DNA of 64,000 nt, from positions 147,369,074 through 147,433,073 of the forward strand of contig NC_090021.1 in assembly GCF_037176765.1 (NCBI RefSeq), read 5' to 3'. Shown one piece after another: positions 12,201 through 22,243 of the stretch; position 1 is the stretch's first letter; every line of letters begins with the position of its first letter. This DNA is from Anolis sagrei (Eukaryota; Chordata; Lepidosauria; Squamata; Anolidae). The notes beneath the pieces were generated by a model, which saw nothing but the letters and a program-made list of their open reading frames with translations, searched no databases and had not been told where the DNA came from. Made by a program: the position numbers and the translations under genes.

Positions 12201-15200
12201 TCTCAAAACACAAGGAGTAGCCATCACTCAAAAATTATGATTTTGTCATTTGGAAGTTGTAGTTGCTGGGATTTATAGTTCACCGACAATCAAAGAGCAT
12301 TCTGAACTCCATCAATGATGGAATTGAACCAAACTTGGCACACTGAACTCCCCTGACCAACAGAAAATATTGGAAGTGTTTGGTGGGCATTGACCTTGAA
12401 TTTGGGAGTTGTAATTCACCTACATCCATAGAGCCCTGCGGGCTCATACAATGATGGATCTGAACCAAACTTGGCACAAGCACTCAATACACCCAAATAT
12501 GAACACAGATGGAGTTTGGGGGGGAAAGACCTTGACATTTGGGATTTGTAGTCACTGGAATTCACAGTTCACCTACAATCAAAGAGCATTCTGAACCCCA
12601 CAAATGACAGAATCGGGGCAAACTTCCCACACAGAACCTCCATGACCAACAGAAAATACTTAAGGCCATCCAATCCAAATCCCTTCATCAGGGCAAGGAA
12701 ATGTAATCAAAGTCCTCCTGACAAAGAGCCACCCAGCCATAGATACAGATAGATAAATAGATAAATAGCTAGATATGATTCACACACAGAGAGATATAGT
12801 ATCATAGATTTGAAAGGGACCCTTAAAGAAAGACAATGATATGTTGCATGTTCCAGGGTGGGCAAACCAGACACTCCACACATCAACAGTGACAAAGAAA
12901 CAGCAAGAAATACTGTTTACCCACAAGCATAAAGAAATTACATATATTAGAAACCAATACTTTCTCATTACTTTATTTTCCAGACTGGGCCACAGCAACG
13001 CATGGCAGGGGATAGCTAGTATTTTATATGTAATGGACCTACCATTTTCTAGTTCTTCTACTTGATATTAAACATAACTGAAAAATATGAGTATACACTA
13101 ATTGTTATTTTTTATCGCATTCTGAGCCTTCACGTTTCTGGTTTTCTCTGTACAAGTACTGGCTACTCAGTTGTATTCCTCTGGTGATTTCTTCTAGTGT
13201 TCATTCAAACCTCAACTCATCCTCAATTGTGATTTATATGGATTAGAAAACCCAAGGCTTACATAAATACACTAAATGAGCAAGACCCTATAGTAATTTT
13301 TTTAAAAACAATGTTGTTTTCTTTCCTAAATATTGTGTTATAGACTTCTAGTCTTTCGGTTCATACCTGAGTATAACTATATATATCTTTCTTAGGGTCA
13401 ATTGCTCCAAGACCATACTGGAAGTTGGATACTTTATTTTCCCACACTTGGATTACATCTGACCAAGGGTAGGAAGATGTTGATTGCAATACATTCTCAC
13501 CACAGACAGTACCTGCAATTATAAGAAAAATAAGTATCTGAGATTACATATTCGAAACAATGAAGGGCCCCATTTACAGATCCACAAAATCTGGGGCACA
13601 TCCAAATCATTGCTGCATTGTTTACACATTTCTGCTCCTGAACCATAATAGCAGTGGGAGTGGAGTCCTAACTATCCAGTGGGGTTGAGCCACATTTGGC
13701 CCCATTGGATGGTCACCCTTACCCTTGTTGCTGTTTGTTGCTACAGTGATGGCTTGGAATTCAAGTGAGGACCTGACTCTTGTTGGGCATGCTGATGAGA
13801 GCAATGATGCCCATGCAATACCCCTCCTCTCTCCAAGCTGTATAGCTGTCTTTGCTGACATTGATAGAGGTGCCCACTGGAGCTTTATGACCACCACTGT
13901 GGGAATGGTAAGTGCCATCTTATTGTTCCCATGCTGTGCAGCACAAACAGCAACAACAATAACAATGACACCAAGACACAGGATGGCAGCATTGGCCCAT
14001 GTGAACAGTGGGACGTTCCAAATCATAACTGAATCAGCTGTGCACACATGCCAAATTTTCCGGGTTTCTCCAGAGCTTTCCACAACATTTGCTAATTTAT
14101 TTATTTATTTATTTATTTCATATATTTATATCGCGCCCTTCTCCCCACAAGAGGGACTCAACACGGCCTCGAGCATCAGAGGATGCTAACAACATAAATA
14201 CCATAAAAATTACAATTCACAATAAAATCATTTTAAAACATTATACAGCATCATCAGTAAAATTTAACAATAAATTAATAGTTTAACATGCCAGTAAAAC
14301 CAAGCCGAGCCGGGAGAATCCATGTCGCAAAATCCAAATTTCATTTCCCTATTGCTGCTGGCCTCTAATCAAACGCCTGGCCCCAGAGCCAGGTCTTCAG
14401 TTGTCTTCTAAAGGAGAGGAGGCAGGTGGCCAACGTGATATCCTTAGGGAGAGAGTTCCACAGGCGGGGGGCCACTGCCAAAAAGGCCCTGTCTCTTCTC
14501 CTCACCAGCCGCGTTTGCGAGAGTGGTGGGATCGAGAGCAGGGCCTCTCCTGATGATCTTAAGCTTCATGATGGTTCATAGCAGGAGATATGTTCGGACA
14601 GGTAATCTGGGCCAGAACCGTTCAGGACGTTAAAGGTTAAAACCAGCACTTTGAATTGTGTCCGGAAGCTAATCGGCAGCCAGTGGAGCTGGCGCAACAG
14701 AGGAGAGGTACACTCCCTGTACGCAGCTCCAGTTAACAACCTGGCCACCACCCGCTGGACTAATTGGAGCTTCCGAGAAGTTTTCAAAGGCAGCCCCACA
14801 TAGAGAGTGTTGCAGTAGTCTATTTGGGATATAACCAGAGCGTGGACCATCGTGGCCAAGTCAGACATCCCAAGGAGTGGGCACAGCTGGTGCACAAGCT
14901 TTAATTGTGCAAAAGCTCTCCCGGCCACTTGCCCTAAGGGACCAGAAGACCTTAGACATCATCTGGATGCTCAAAGGTGACTTCTGGCCCACTTCGGGAT
15001 ATGTGGCAGGTGTAGACACTGACAGGCTCTTAGTGAAAGTTCTTAAAGATTGTCCATTTAACTAACCCAATAATCTTTACCAAAATCGATATTTCATCCA
15101 TAGGCAAACTCTAATTAAACATTAGCTCAACCGGTTTAAAGGATTCTCTTAACATTTGATTAAGTATTGCAAAGTTTGTAACCTTAATCAAAATTGGTGG

Positions 15201-18200
15201 AAAATGTAGAGTGCGAAGTCTCAAGGTTTTCTAAAGTGTACTGATATATTTGGACAATGAATGGGCAAAATCACAGGAGGCTGATTATTAGATGCGATGC
15301 TTTCTCAAGCGGCATTTTGTTTTAATAGAAAATAAAATGGTGAAAAGGGCAGGTGGAGTTGAGCTACTTGTTACACATAGACCATTTTGATCCTGTTACC
15401 CCAATTTGAACAGCTTTTCATCCTTGCTGCCAAACAATTTTATTTATTTATTTGCATTTTAATAGGCTATAACGCTTCATGTCACTTACCACCCACAGTT
15501 CGCTCCTCCCTGGGACTGACTTTTGGTAGACATTTTGCAGCCCGTTTCTGAGCACTCTCACTGGCCTTCTCACTCCATGTCTTAGGAAAACAAATGAACA
15601 AAAAACAGATTATTTTGGGCCAGTTTGAACATTATTATAAAGTATGGTTTGTCATGATGGGAGAAAATTTTCCCCATAACTTCTTCTCTTCCATTGTAGA
15701 CAAAATGAACTGATCTCAAGTTTTCACTTCATTTTTAAAGGTATTTTTTAAAAAATCTAACAGCACTGGCTCGATTTAATTTCAATTTGTTTGAAACAAG
15801 CCAGCTACAAATCATAGATAGACTGTGACATGCAACCCACCTGAGTCTTCAGTACACTAGTTAATCCCAGGCAGAGTGCCTGATTGCTAAGGGACCTTCC
15901 AAGGGACAGTCCTCTCTCCCCTCCCAGCAAATGGGTGCTTTGTTGATGTCAGCTGGAGAGCCCATGAACATGATAGTTGGGTGTCAGGGCTGCAAGTGGC
16001 CAGTACAATGGAAGACTGCCATCCCATGTTCCCAGGCCACCTGAGCTCAGGGAACATGGGAAGGACAGTGAAAATAGTTGTGGCAGTCTTCATTTTCCCT
16101 AACTCAGGAGAAAGAGCAAATCCTGGTGCAGGACTTTCTTTTGAGTCCCCATCCACACTGTCTTATAAAATCCAGATTATCTGCTTTAAACTGGATTTCA
16201 TGGTAGTGTATCATAGAATCATAGAGTTGGAAGAGATCTCATGGGCCATCCAGTCCAACCCCTGCCAAGAAGCAGGAAAATTGCATTCAAAGCACCTCTG
16301 ACAGATGGCCATCCAGCCTCTTTAAAAGCCTCCAAAGAACGAGCCTCCACCACCATGTGTAGACTCGTGTAATCCAGTTCAAATTAGATAATTTGGATTA
16401 TCTGTCTAATCCCTTGCGGCTATGGCTGTGCAGATCCAATATAAGCTATCTTAACCTGAGGGAAGGCAGCATGAATCAGAGAATCATATGAAATTATCAG
16501 ACAACTGGCAGCAGGAGGTGGTAGTGCTCCATTTTGCATGGGGAATCTGATGCCCCATGTCTCACCTTGCATCGCACACTGGGGGGGGGGGGTGAAGCGA
16601 GAGTGCATGACTTCCCCCTCATAGATACAGGCGACACAAGAAGCCTCCAGGGTTGCCACAGAAGAAGCATGCCAGTTCCGCCCTCCTTCACAAAAATGTC
16701 ATCTGATGGGAGCTTGCCAGCTCCATGGGTGACTGGGGCTAGAAGATATACCGCTGATTCTAGTCCCGTATGATGATGTGGTTAGTAGGCTTGTTTGATT
16801 TAAAAAATGGTTCAAAACTTGTTTCGGATGTAGCTGGTGGTTCAATTCTAAAGTCAATTCCGATTTTCACAGAAAAAAAATGTTCAAAAATGTTCAGAAC
16901 TTCTGAGACTTCCGAATCCTTCCTTAATGATTTGAAAGTGTTATTTCCTGTTTCATTGGGTAGTCTTTACTTTGAAAGTAGTTGTTTTACTCCAGAAGCG
17001 GGGAGGGGTAGGGGGGAAGCAAAGGAAGGAAATTAATCCACTCTGGTTTAAAACGGCTTCCCAGGCTTGAGCCAAGGCCAGGGACCAGAAACGGGGAAAA
17101 GCTGAATCATTTCCGACTCCCTTACTGCTTCGTAACAGAAATAGCGGAAAAAGCTTCAGAAGGGCAAAGGGACTTCCGATTTCCTTAAAAACTTCAAAAT
17201 CGCTTCAAAAAGCAAATCTTTCTGAATTTATTCCGAATTACGAAGTTTCTGACCGAACCTAACCATGCCTAGTGGTTAGAATTGGAAGAGACCACAAGGG
17301 TCTCCAGTCCAACCCCCTGTCATGTCATGCAGGAACACACAATCAAAGCACCCCCAACAGATGGTTCTACAATGCAGTGGGGGAAATTGCTTTAGCCATG
17401 GGTTTTAGGAGATGTGCTGTCCATTGGTGGCTGCTCTTCTCATCTGCAAAACAGAAATATAACCTTTCTCCCCCTGATAATCCTAATCACTTCCTTAAAC
17501 ATTAAAATAAACAATATTGCCCGTTATTTAAACATTTCCTTTTCTTGAAAGGCAACATTTTGCAAAATTTCCCACTCATGTATTCTTTTGCCTTGCCACA
17601 AAAGCATAAATTAGTTCAAAGTAGATATCTTACTTGCTGAATAAACATAACACAAAAAGGATTTAATTGCAAAGTGTTTTTTTTTTAATTTGCACATAAC
17701 TGGTGATTTGGTACTCTGAAAACACTGAAAGCAGCTTCAAATATCTGAACTCTCAAAGTTACGCTGATTTTTAAAAAAATTAGAGGTATGTATGAAGACA
17801 GTGAGAGTGAGAGGAATCATATCCTTGCAGATTCAGCAATGACAACATGCTTTGAGCTTTCTCAAAATGCATTCAAAATTATTTGTTTGATAAGAAAAGG
17901 AACAGATAAGGAAACCTCCTCCTCAGGCAAGATGAGCTCATCACTGCAGGGGCCATTTTAAGAGTTTTGGCTTTGTTTTTGCTTGGGGGTGGATGTTTGC
18001 ATTCATTGCCACAATGCAACATTTCAACCATAAACAACAATGTCATTGAATTGTTATCTTACCATTTTCATCATATTGCTGGCAGTTGGCTGAACATTTC
18101 TTCTGATGGTATTGTGTTTATCAAGAATTTCCTTTTGTTTTGTTGCAGAAATCTTACTCAATTTACCCTAAAGTTTTTAAAATATATATATTGTTATGTT

Positions 18201-20445
18201 TCATTGATTTCAAACATTCCACTTCTCTCACCTCCCACTTTATTATGGACTTAAGGAGTCAAACACATTTTCTATTTGGTGATTACAGGATGTCAACTTT
18301 TGATAAAAGGTAAAGGTTTACCCTTGATATTAAGTCTAGTCGTGTCCAATTCTGGAGGGTGGTGCTCATCTCAATTTCTACGCCGAAGAGCCAGCACTGT
18401 CCGTAGATATTTCTAAGGTCATGTGGCCAGCATGGCTGCATGGAGCACCATTACCTTCCTGCAGAAGTGGTACCTATTGATCTACTCACATGCATATGGG
18501 ATATATTGAGCATGGTGAACATATCATGATATGAATAAACATAATAGTTTAAATAATGTACCAGCCTACCGCCCCCAGCTACATGCCTGGAGAGTTGTTA
18601 TCTTCCCGCTGGAGTGGTACCTATTGATCTACTCACATTTGCATATTTTCAAACTGCTAGGTTGGTAGACGCTGGGGCTAACAGTGGGAGCTCACCCCAC
18701 TCCCCAGACTTGAACCACTGACCTTTTGGTCAGCAAGTTCAACAGCTCAGTGGTTTAACCTGCTGCGCCACCAGGAGCTTTTCATATTGCCTGCAATTAT
18801 CAGTTATCTAATCGGACTGGAAATCTATTATTTTAGGTTAATTCCTTCACATCCACTTCCACCGTCCACTATCAGATATTATTTCAGAGGCAAACAGAAC
18901 CCTCTCTAGCCTTTTCTACATCACAGTGAGAGCTTCATAGCATTTATCATTCCCAGAAATTCTTCCCTGCTGCAGTTTTCTTCTTTAAACTGATTATGGC
19001 TTTTATCTCCAGCAATGGCACCAGAGTTTCTTTTTGTGATTGGCTTGTTTCTATTTTGGTTGTCTTTTACAACAGGTGAAGAGAAATCATAACGAAATAA
19101 AATAGAAATGGACAAAAGTGGCCAGTAAAAGGGGTTTAATTTGCTTACTCTTTTCTACAGAGAAGCAGGAGGTGGTAAAAAGTAACAATCCATATCTATT
19201 AGTTGTCTATTAAAACTTTGTAACGAACCTACAGTGTACCTTGAGTTTTTAACACCATGTATCCAGAAAAAAGAAAACACAACAAAATCTCCTCCAGACC
19301 TACAAACACACACACACAACTATAAAAACTGGCTACAAGTGGACTTAGACGTTATTTTTTATTCCTATTTGTCCACATAGTAGGTGGGACAAATTTCCTG
19401 GGAGGGTGTGAAAAAAAATGGCCCTTTGACCTTGCTCTAAATGAAATGTACCAGTGTCATACTAATAATTTATTACTTATTTATTAACAGCATTTATATT
19501 CTGCACTTCTCCCCCTGAAGGGGACTTAGGGCAGATCACAGAACACATACACGGCAAACTTTCAATGCCATTAAACAGACAGGACAGATAACAAATAGAG
19601 ATAGTATGTTGGCATTTTTCCCAACTTTGACATCTTGGAGGTTGTGCTCTATTCTGGCCAGAGGGGGTGCTGTTGCTCCATCCTCTATGATGAAGAGCTC
19701 TTGATCACAGACTTCCTTTCTTTTATTACTGAAAGATTACAGACTTCCTTTCTTTTATTATTCATTTTCTGGTATTTTCTTTATAGTGCCGTAAAATACC
19801 TCCCCATTTAAGCAGTGTCTAATTTCTCTACTCATAGCTCACAGCTGTTTTCAAACTGCTTAGGTGGACAGTAAGCTGGGCTGAAGGTCAGGTGCTCACC
19901 CAGACCCAGGCTTCGAACTGCCAACTTTTCTATTGGTAAGATCTATTACTGCTGGTGATTAACCAGCTGTGCTAATGCCCGACCCTATAATAATTGAAAT
20001 TTAATTGAGGGAAGCAGAGAGGTGGCTGCAACAATTGCCAAGTCACTGTCCCATCAACACAGCCCTTTTGTGTTAGCAGTGAACAGCAGCAATCCTACCT
20101 GCCAACACCACAGTTTAAGCATATAGGGTCAATAATGGCTGCAGTGCGGCAAAAGCAGACCTACAAGGTAGATATGCAATCCCAGCAAATGCAACAGGAA
20201 GAAATGGTACCAGCAACTTTCTCACTATATAGTCATGCTTCCCTGTAAACTGATTAAGATAATTGCCTCATCAAAGTCAATAGTATGAATACAAATATTT
20301 ACAAAGATATTTTACTCTATGTAAATATAGGTCCTGATCAAACCATGTTTGGCCAACATTAAAAAAAAAGTCTTAAAGCACATACCTGTTCCAGAGATTG
20401 CTGCACCATAACCACCAAGGACAGAATGAAAACTGATACATGCAT
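6097..20445 (-). CDS. CRISP A: cysteine-rich secretory protein, complete, seven coding exons
   Basis: Join, in transcript order: 20386-20445, 18063-18167, 15490-15580, 13367-13512, 11705-11802, 9209-9297, 6097-6224, giving 238 residues. All introns start GT and end AG, and the phases match CRISP B. Residues 1-20 are a signal peptide (MHVSVFILSLVVMVQQSLEQ). Residues about 30-166 form the CAP/PR-1 domain, with ILDKHNTIRRNVQPTASNMM, the VCGEN motif and CAP2-like FLYVCQYCPVGN. A hinge ([16 protein letters not shown]) follows, then the ion-channel-regulatory domain from NPCLYVDKKEDCEAL to the TAG. All 16 conserved cysteines are present. Length matches the family (about 238-240 with signal). The CAP1 histidine is replaced by Ser131 (YSYTQLIW instead of GHYTQVVW); His38 is kept. 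CRISPs are secreted and several block or modulate ion channels; which function applies here cannot be told. The gene is divergent from CRISP B. The start codon is the only one giving a signal peptide in phase. Confidence 0.93.
6405..6585 (-). repeat. CR1 LINE 3' end
   Basis: The minus-strand CR1 tail is recognisable: 'gttggaaaagaccacaaggg', 'ccatctagtccattcccctg', then 'gatgaccatccagtctctg'. It is 5'-truncated, as is usual for CR1. Confidence 0.85.
6833..7094 (-). mobile_element. tRNA-derived SINE (squamate type)
   Basis: On the minus strand it reads head to tail: GGAGCCCCAGGTAGCACAAT, a weak B box, the central 'ggggacatgagagaagcc' block, and the tail AAGTCCCCCCTGACATGAA. It is about 260 bp with the tail at the low-coordinate side. 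The same family occurs at 33659, 38563, 45484 and 56496. Confidence 0.85.
7125..8050 (+). mobile_element. L1 LINE ORF2 C-terminal fragment
   Basis: Three + frames give a decayed L1 ORF2 tail: a KLLNAREKTSKGTVAKYI stretch, then RWYRTPEQLAYMVKGKNS with CWHCNKEKSTYSHMWWEC (the L1 C-terminal cysteine motif), then an HVIARGWK-like segment ending at a stop near 7984. Frameshifts separate the pieces. The 3' tail is A-rich. It lies in the last intron of CRISP A on the opposite strand. Confidence 0.85.
8137..8330. repeat. DNA-transposon-like repeat starting ACAGGCAGTCCCCAAGTTAC
   Basis: The opening ACAGGCAGTCCCCAAGTTAC and 'ccaacttataaatgac' are a common vertebrate repeat head. The other end is not clear. 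Confidence 0.4.
8428..8646. repeat. hAT-like palindromic element, decayed
   Basis: It opens with 'taggcctcatctacacaaac', has 'atttaatgcagttttaaacc' near the start and 'gaactacattaaatgggctt' at the far side, an imperfect inverted repeat. It resembles the element at 36232-36452. Confidence 0.5.
8900..9040 (+). repeat. unclassified interspersed repeat
   Basis: The stretch with 'ctctgaggatgcctgccat', 'gggcaaaacgtcaggagaga' and 'atggccatacagcccagaaa' is a familiar squamate interspersed repeat. I cannot assign its class with confidence. Confidence 0.5.
9209..9297 (-). CDS. CRISP A coding exon 6 (hinge)
   Basis: 89 bases with an acceptor CTTTGTGATTTCAG and donor GTAAGT. It encodes GNFVKQIDMPYIEGPPCGDC and PSDCEDKLC, giving four hinge cysteines. 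Size and phase equal exon 6 of B and C. Confidence 0.95.
9463..9612. mobile_element. palindromic hAT-like element (GGCCCTTCCACAC type)
   Basis: An inverted-repeat element of about 150 bp: 'ttccttctacaccgccatat' at one end, 'atatgacagtgtcgaaggtt' at the other, with 'taatccagttcaaagaagat' between. The same family is at 16140-16415 and 22655-22805. Confidence 0.7.
9613..11177. other. intronic sequence, no recognised gene
   Basis: This lies in intron 5 of CRISP A. Frames of 80 and 120 aa at 9921-10331 overlap on opposite strands and match nothing I know. The stretch 9915-10200 may be an unclassified repeat. Confidence 0.35.
11186..11320. mobile_element. non-autonomous hAT (CAGTGGTTCTCAACC type), copy 2
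   Basis: The termini CAGTGGTTCTCAACCTG and CAGGTTGAGAACCACTG are perfect inverted repeats. The 8-bp duplication ttttaaag is exact on both sides (11178-11185, 11321-11328). Confidence 0.95.
11705..11802 (-). CDS. CRISP A coding exon 5 (CAP domain end)
   Basis: 98 bases with acceptor TTGACAG and donor GTAAGT. It encodes LIWHNTHQIGCGLAYC and VCQYCPV, giving four cysteines and the CAP2-like motif. It is one codon longer than exon 5 of CRISP B and equal to CRISP C. Confidence 0.95.
11903..11995 (-). repeat. CR1 LINE 3' tip
   Basis: It starts 'tagaatcatagaatcttagg' and continues 'gtgaccaaaggggctatcca', the minus-strand CR1 terminus with the ATTCTATG-type end. Only about 90 bp remain. Confidence 0.75.
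12106..13019 (+). mobile_element. non-autonomous Helitron
   Basis: The 5' end is TC after an A (A^TCAATATATA) and the 3' end is CTAG before a T. A terminal hairpin region, ggccacagcaacgcatggc, lies about 11 bases upstream of CTAG. These are the Helitron rules: insertion between A and T, no inverted repeats, no target duplication. The interior carries about three decayed units of 'ttgtagttgctgggattta ... caatcaaagagcattctgaa ... gaaccaaacttggcac' and a CR1-like patch near 12660-12750. No Rep/helicase is encoded. Confidence 0.75.
13367..13512 (-). CDS. CRISP A coding exon 4 (CAP domain core)
   Basis: 146 bases, acceptor TTATAATTGCAG and donor GTATGA. It encodes TVCGENVLQSTSSYPWSDV, then a WENKVSNFQYGLGA stretch, and ends DIYSYTQ. 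The usual GHYTQ histidine is Ser131 here. Confidence 0.95.
13600..14090. repeat. unclassified stretch open on both strands
   Basis: Frames of 153 aa (-) and 154 aa (+) overlap almost completely. Neither has a domain I recognise, and neither fits the CRISP exon structure around it. The minus frame has a hydrophobic patch (AILCLGVIVIVVAVCAA), but a mirrored frame of equal length argues against coding. It may be a GC-biased repeat inserted in intron 3. Confidence 0.3.
14096..15055 (-). mobile_element. L2 LINE, 3' part with reverse transcriptase C-terminus
   Basis: The minus strand encodes VHALVISQIDYCNTLYVGLP, then LQLVQRVVARLLTGAAYREC and LHWLPISFRTQFKVLVLTF, the L2 post-RT region. The 3' end at low coordinates has TTTATTTATTTATTT. 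It lies in intron 3 of CRISP A, same strand. Truncated, non-functional. Confidence 0.88.
15490..15580 (-). CDS. CRISP A coding exon 3
   Basis: 91 bases with acceptor GTTTTCCTAAG and donor GTAAGT. It encodes TWSEKASESAQKRAAKCLPK and PREERTVG, with the first CAP cysteine. The conserved Trp of the CAP helix is present. Confidence 0.95.
16140..16415. mobile_element. palindromic hAT-like element split by a CR1 tail
   Basis: Two halves of the same palindrome ('ccatccacactgtcttataa' ... 'tcgtgtaatccagttcaaat') are separated by a CR1 3' end at 16206-16352. The CR1 ('tcatagaatcatagagttgg', minus orientation) therefore inserted after the element. Confidence 0.75.
16206..16352 (-). repeat. CR1 LINE 3' end, nested
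   Basis: The minus-strand CR1 terminus is well preserved: 'gagttggaagagatctcatg', 'ggccatccagtccaacccct', 'tgacagatggccatccagcc'. It is less diverged than the other CR1 tips in this window. Confidence 0.9.
16786..17271. mobile_element. non-autonomous hAT (TAGGCATGG type)
   Basis: The 486-bp element begins TAGGCTTGTTTG and ends GAACCTAACCATGCCTA. An exact 8-bp duplication gtggttag flanks it (16778-16785, 17272-17279). Its inside is rich in 'ttccg/cggaa' words and has no coding potential. Confidence 0.85.
17280..17372 (-). repeat. CR1 LINE fragment
   Basis: It reads 'aattggaagagaccacaagg' and 'tctccagtccaaccccctgt', the minus CR1 tip, directly beside the hAT insertion. Confidence 0.75.
17373..18062. 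other. intron 2 sequence, nothing recognised
   Basis: AT-rich sequence between a CR1 fragment and CRISP A exon 2. I see no exon or repeat termini. Confidence 0.4.
18063..18167 (-). CDS. CRISP A coding exon 2
   Basis: 105 bases, acceptor AACTTTAG and donor GTAAGA. It encodes GKLSKISATKQKEILDKHN, then [16 protein letters not shown]. It carries His38 of the CAP site. It lies inside a misleading + strand frame at 17967-18254. Confidence 0.95.
18303..18782 (-). mobile_element. Sauria-type SINE, interrupted and partly duplicated
   Basis: On the minus strand the tRNA head has a B-box-like 'ggttcaagtctgg', and the tail 'ttggacacgactagacttaa' matches the Bov-B-like SINE tail. The element is broken near 18492-18596 by about 100 bp of hAT-like sequence. 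About 40 bp ('tggtacctattgatctactcaca') occur on both sides of the break. Confidence 0.85.
18783..19465. other. intron 1 sequence, nothing recognised
   Basis: The 64-aa minus frame at 18921-19115 was checked as a possible CRISP exon 2 because of REEFLGMINAMK, but it lacks the PTASNM block. No other gene signal. Confidence 0.4.
19466..19995 (-). repeat. LINE 3' tail followed by a SINE-like repeat
   Basis: 19470-19560 ('tttatattctgcacttctcc', 'ggacttagggcagatcacag') is a LINE-type 3' tail in minus orientation. 19640-19990 has a minus-strand tRNA-like head and 'cgaactgccaacttttctat', suggesting a SINE. The family is uncertain. Confidence 0.45.
20386..20445 (-). CDS. CRISP A coding exon 1 (signal peptide)
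   Basis: 60 bases encode MHVSVFILSLVVMVQQSLEQ, a typical secretory leader, ending at CAG with donor GTATGT. The ATG lies just 2 bases after an AG acceptor (TTTGTTTCTTTAG|AA|ATG), so a non-coding leader exon must lie upstream. Confidence 0.93.
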
Positions 20446-20756
20446 TTCTAAAGAAACAAAAAACATCATCACGTGCAGTCAGAATCTTTAATTCGATTTC
20501 CAATGTTTACTTCTACTCATTATAATCCCATAGTAAATCCATTATAAGAACTCTTAGGCTGGATCTGTAGAGTATTTTTTGCTTTGTGAAGCGGTTTTCT
20601 TGCTTTCACATTGTAGTGAACTTGCACCTCTTCATGGCTCACTATCACGGCCTGAATATGATTAAACTTTGATGAAACCATTATTCTAACCTTCTTCAAT
20701 GTAAATGTACTTGTGTATCCTTCCAATAATAATAATAAAGAGAGTAACATAATAAC

Positions 20757-20757
20757 T

Positions 20758-20802
<45 letters not shown>
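20757..20802. repeat. ATA/AAT microsatellite
   Basis: About 15 units of AAT directly precede the R4-like LINE fragment. LINE 3' tails of this kind seed such arrays in squamates. Confidence 0.9.
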
Positions 20803-21545
20803 GGTATGGCTCACTAATGGAACCCTGAAGAAGGAGATAGAAAGCCTGATTCTTGCAGCCCAGGAGCAAACCATCAGAACAAATGCAATTAAGGCCAGGA
20901 TCAAAAAAATCAGCTGATGAACCAAAATGCAGACTGTGCAAGGAAGCTGATGAAACCATGGACCATATCCTCAGCTGCTGCAAGAAAATCACAGAGACGT
21001 ACTACAAACAGAGGCACAACTCTGTGGCCCAAATGACTCATAGGAATTTATGTCGTAAGTACCACCTGCCGGTAGTAAAGAACTGGTGGGATCATAAATC
21101 TGCAACGATGGTGGAATATGAACACACAAAAATACTGTGGGACTTTCAAATCCAGACTGACAAAGTTTTGGAACACAATACACCAGACATCACAAAGAAA
21201 AGAAAAAAAGTTTGGATTATTGATGTCGCCATACCAGGTGACAGTTGCATTGAGGAAAAACAACAGGAAAACCTCAGCCGTTACCAAAACCTCAAAATCA
21301 AACTGCAAAGGCTCTGGCATAAACCAGTACAGGTGGTCCCAGTGGTCATTGGCATACTGGGTGCCGTGCCAAAAGATCTAAGTCAATTTTTGGAAGCAAT
21401 AAGCATTGATAAAATCGTGATCTGTCAATTGCAAAAGGACACCTTACTTGGATCTGCGTGCATCATTCGAAAATACATCACACAGTCCTAAACGCTTGGG
21501 AAGTGTTTGACTTGTGATTTTGTGATATGAAATCCAGCATATAAA
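20803..21545 (+). mobile_element. R4-like LINE 3' end with endonuclease domain
   Basis: A 212-aa frame (20853-21491) has the zinc-knuckle CRLCKEADETMDHILSCCKK, then ILWDFQIQTDKVLEHNTPDI and VWIIDVAIPGD, the restriction-like endonuclease signature of R2/R4-clade elements, and KDTLLGSACIIRK at the end. The PD and D-A-I-P residues are present. The 3' UTR runs into AAT repeats at 21583. It is 5'-truncated but its remaining frame is open, so it may be fairly young. No host role is implied. Confidence 0.8.
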
Positions 21546-21582
21546 TCTCATTTGCTGTGACATATTGTGTTTTGTGTCAGTA

Positions 21583-21783
21583 AAATAATAATAATAATAA
21601 TAATAGAGTAAAATAATGGAAATGTAATAATAACATCAATAATAGAGTAAAATAATAAATCTAAAAATAACAATAACAATAAAGTAAAATAATAATTGTA
21701 ATAATAATAGAGTAAAATAATAAATGTAATAAAATAATAATAATAATAATAAAGTAAAATAATAAATGTAATAAAAATAATAT
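21583..21783. repeat. AAT-rich microsatellite tail
   Basis: Imperfect (AAT)n and 'gagtaaaataataa' units trail the R4-like element. The array probably grew from the LINE tail. A 125-aa minus frame over it is poly-Tyr/Ile/Leu and not real. Confidence 0.85.
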
Positions 21784-21996
21784 CACTTGACTGAAAGGAA
21801 GATTTCACCAAGAACCTACACGTACTGAAAAAGAAGCTGGAGATTAAAGTTCTCAGATTACCACAGAAAATGTCATATTTCTTGCAGCTATCCGCATAAT
21901 CTTTGACCTCTAATAGTATGGCCAACAGTAGATTAATTTTCTAATGTAATTCATGTCTTTATCTACAATAACGATGCATTTATATTGGAATGGGTG

Positions 21997-22040
<44 letters not shown>

Positions 22041-22096
22041 TAGGTATCTATATCTATCTATCTATCTCTATCTATCTATCTATCTATCTATCTATA
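21997..22096. repeat. compound AT / GA / TATC microsatellite
   Basis: (AT)11, then (GA)12, then imperfect (TATC)n follow one another. Confidence 0.95.
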
Positions 22097-22243
22097 TCAG
22101 CACTCCATGCAGTCATGCTGGCCACATGACCTTGGAGGTGTCTACGGACAATGCTGGCTCTTCGGCTTAGAAATGGGGAAAAGCACCACCCCCCAGAGTC
22201 GGACACAACTAGACTTATGTCAAGGGGAAACTTTTACCCTTAT
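22097..22243 (+). mobile_element. Sauria-type SINE 3' half
   Basis: It reads 'ccatgcagtcatgctggcca', 'ctcttcggcttagaaatggg', 'agagtcggacacaactagac' on the + strand. The tRNA head is missing and the microsatellite abuts its 5' side. Confidence 0.9.

Noticed and set aside
13622-14189. 153/154-aa frames on opposite strands
   Set aside because: They mirror each other, have no known domain and no splice context. Probably a chance or repeat effect.
18921-19115. Possible extra CRISP exon 2 (REEFLGMINAMK)
   Set aside because: The similarity is about ten residues and the PTASNM block and donor are missing. The true exon 2 is at 18063-18167.
21548-21925. 125-aa minus frame rich in Tyr, Ile and Leu
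   Set aside because: It is the AAT-rich microsatellite read in one frame.
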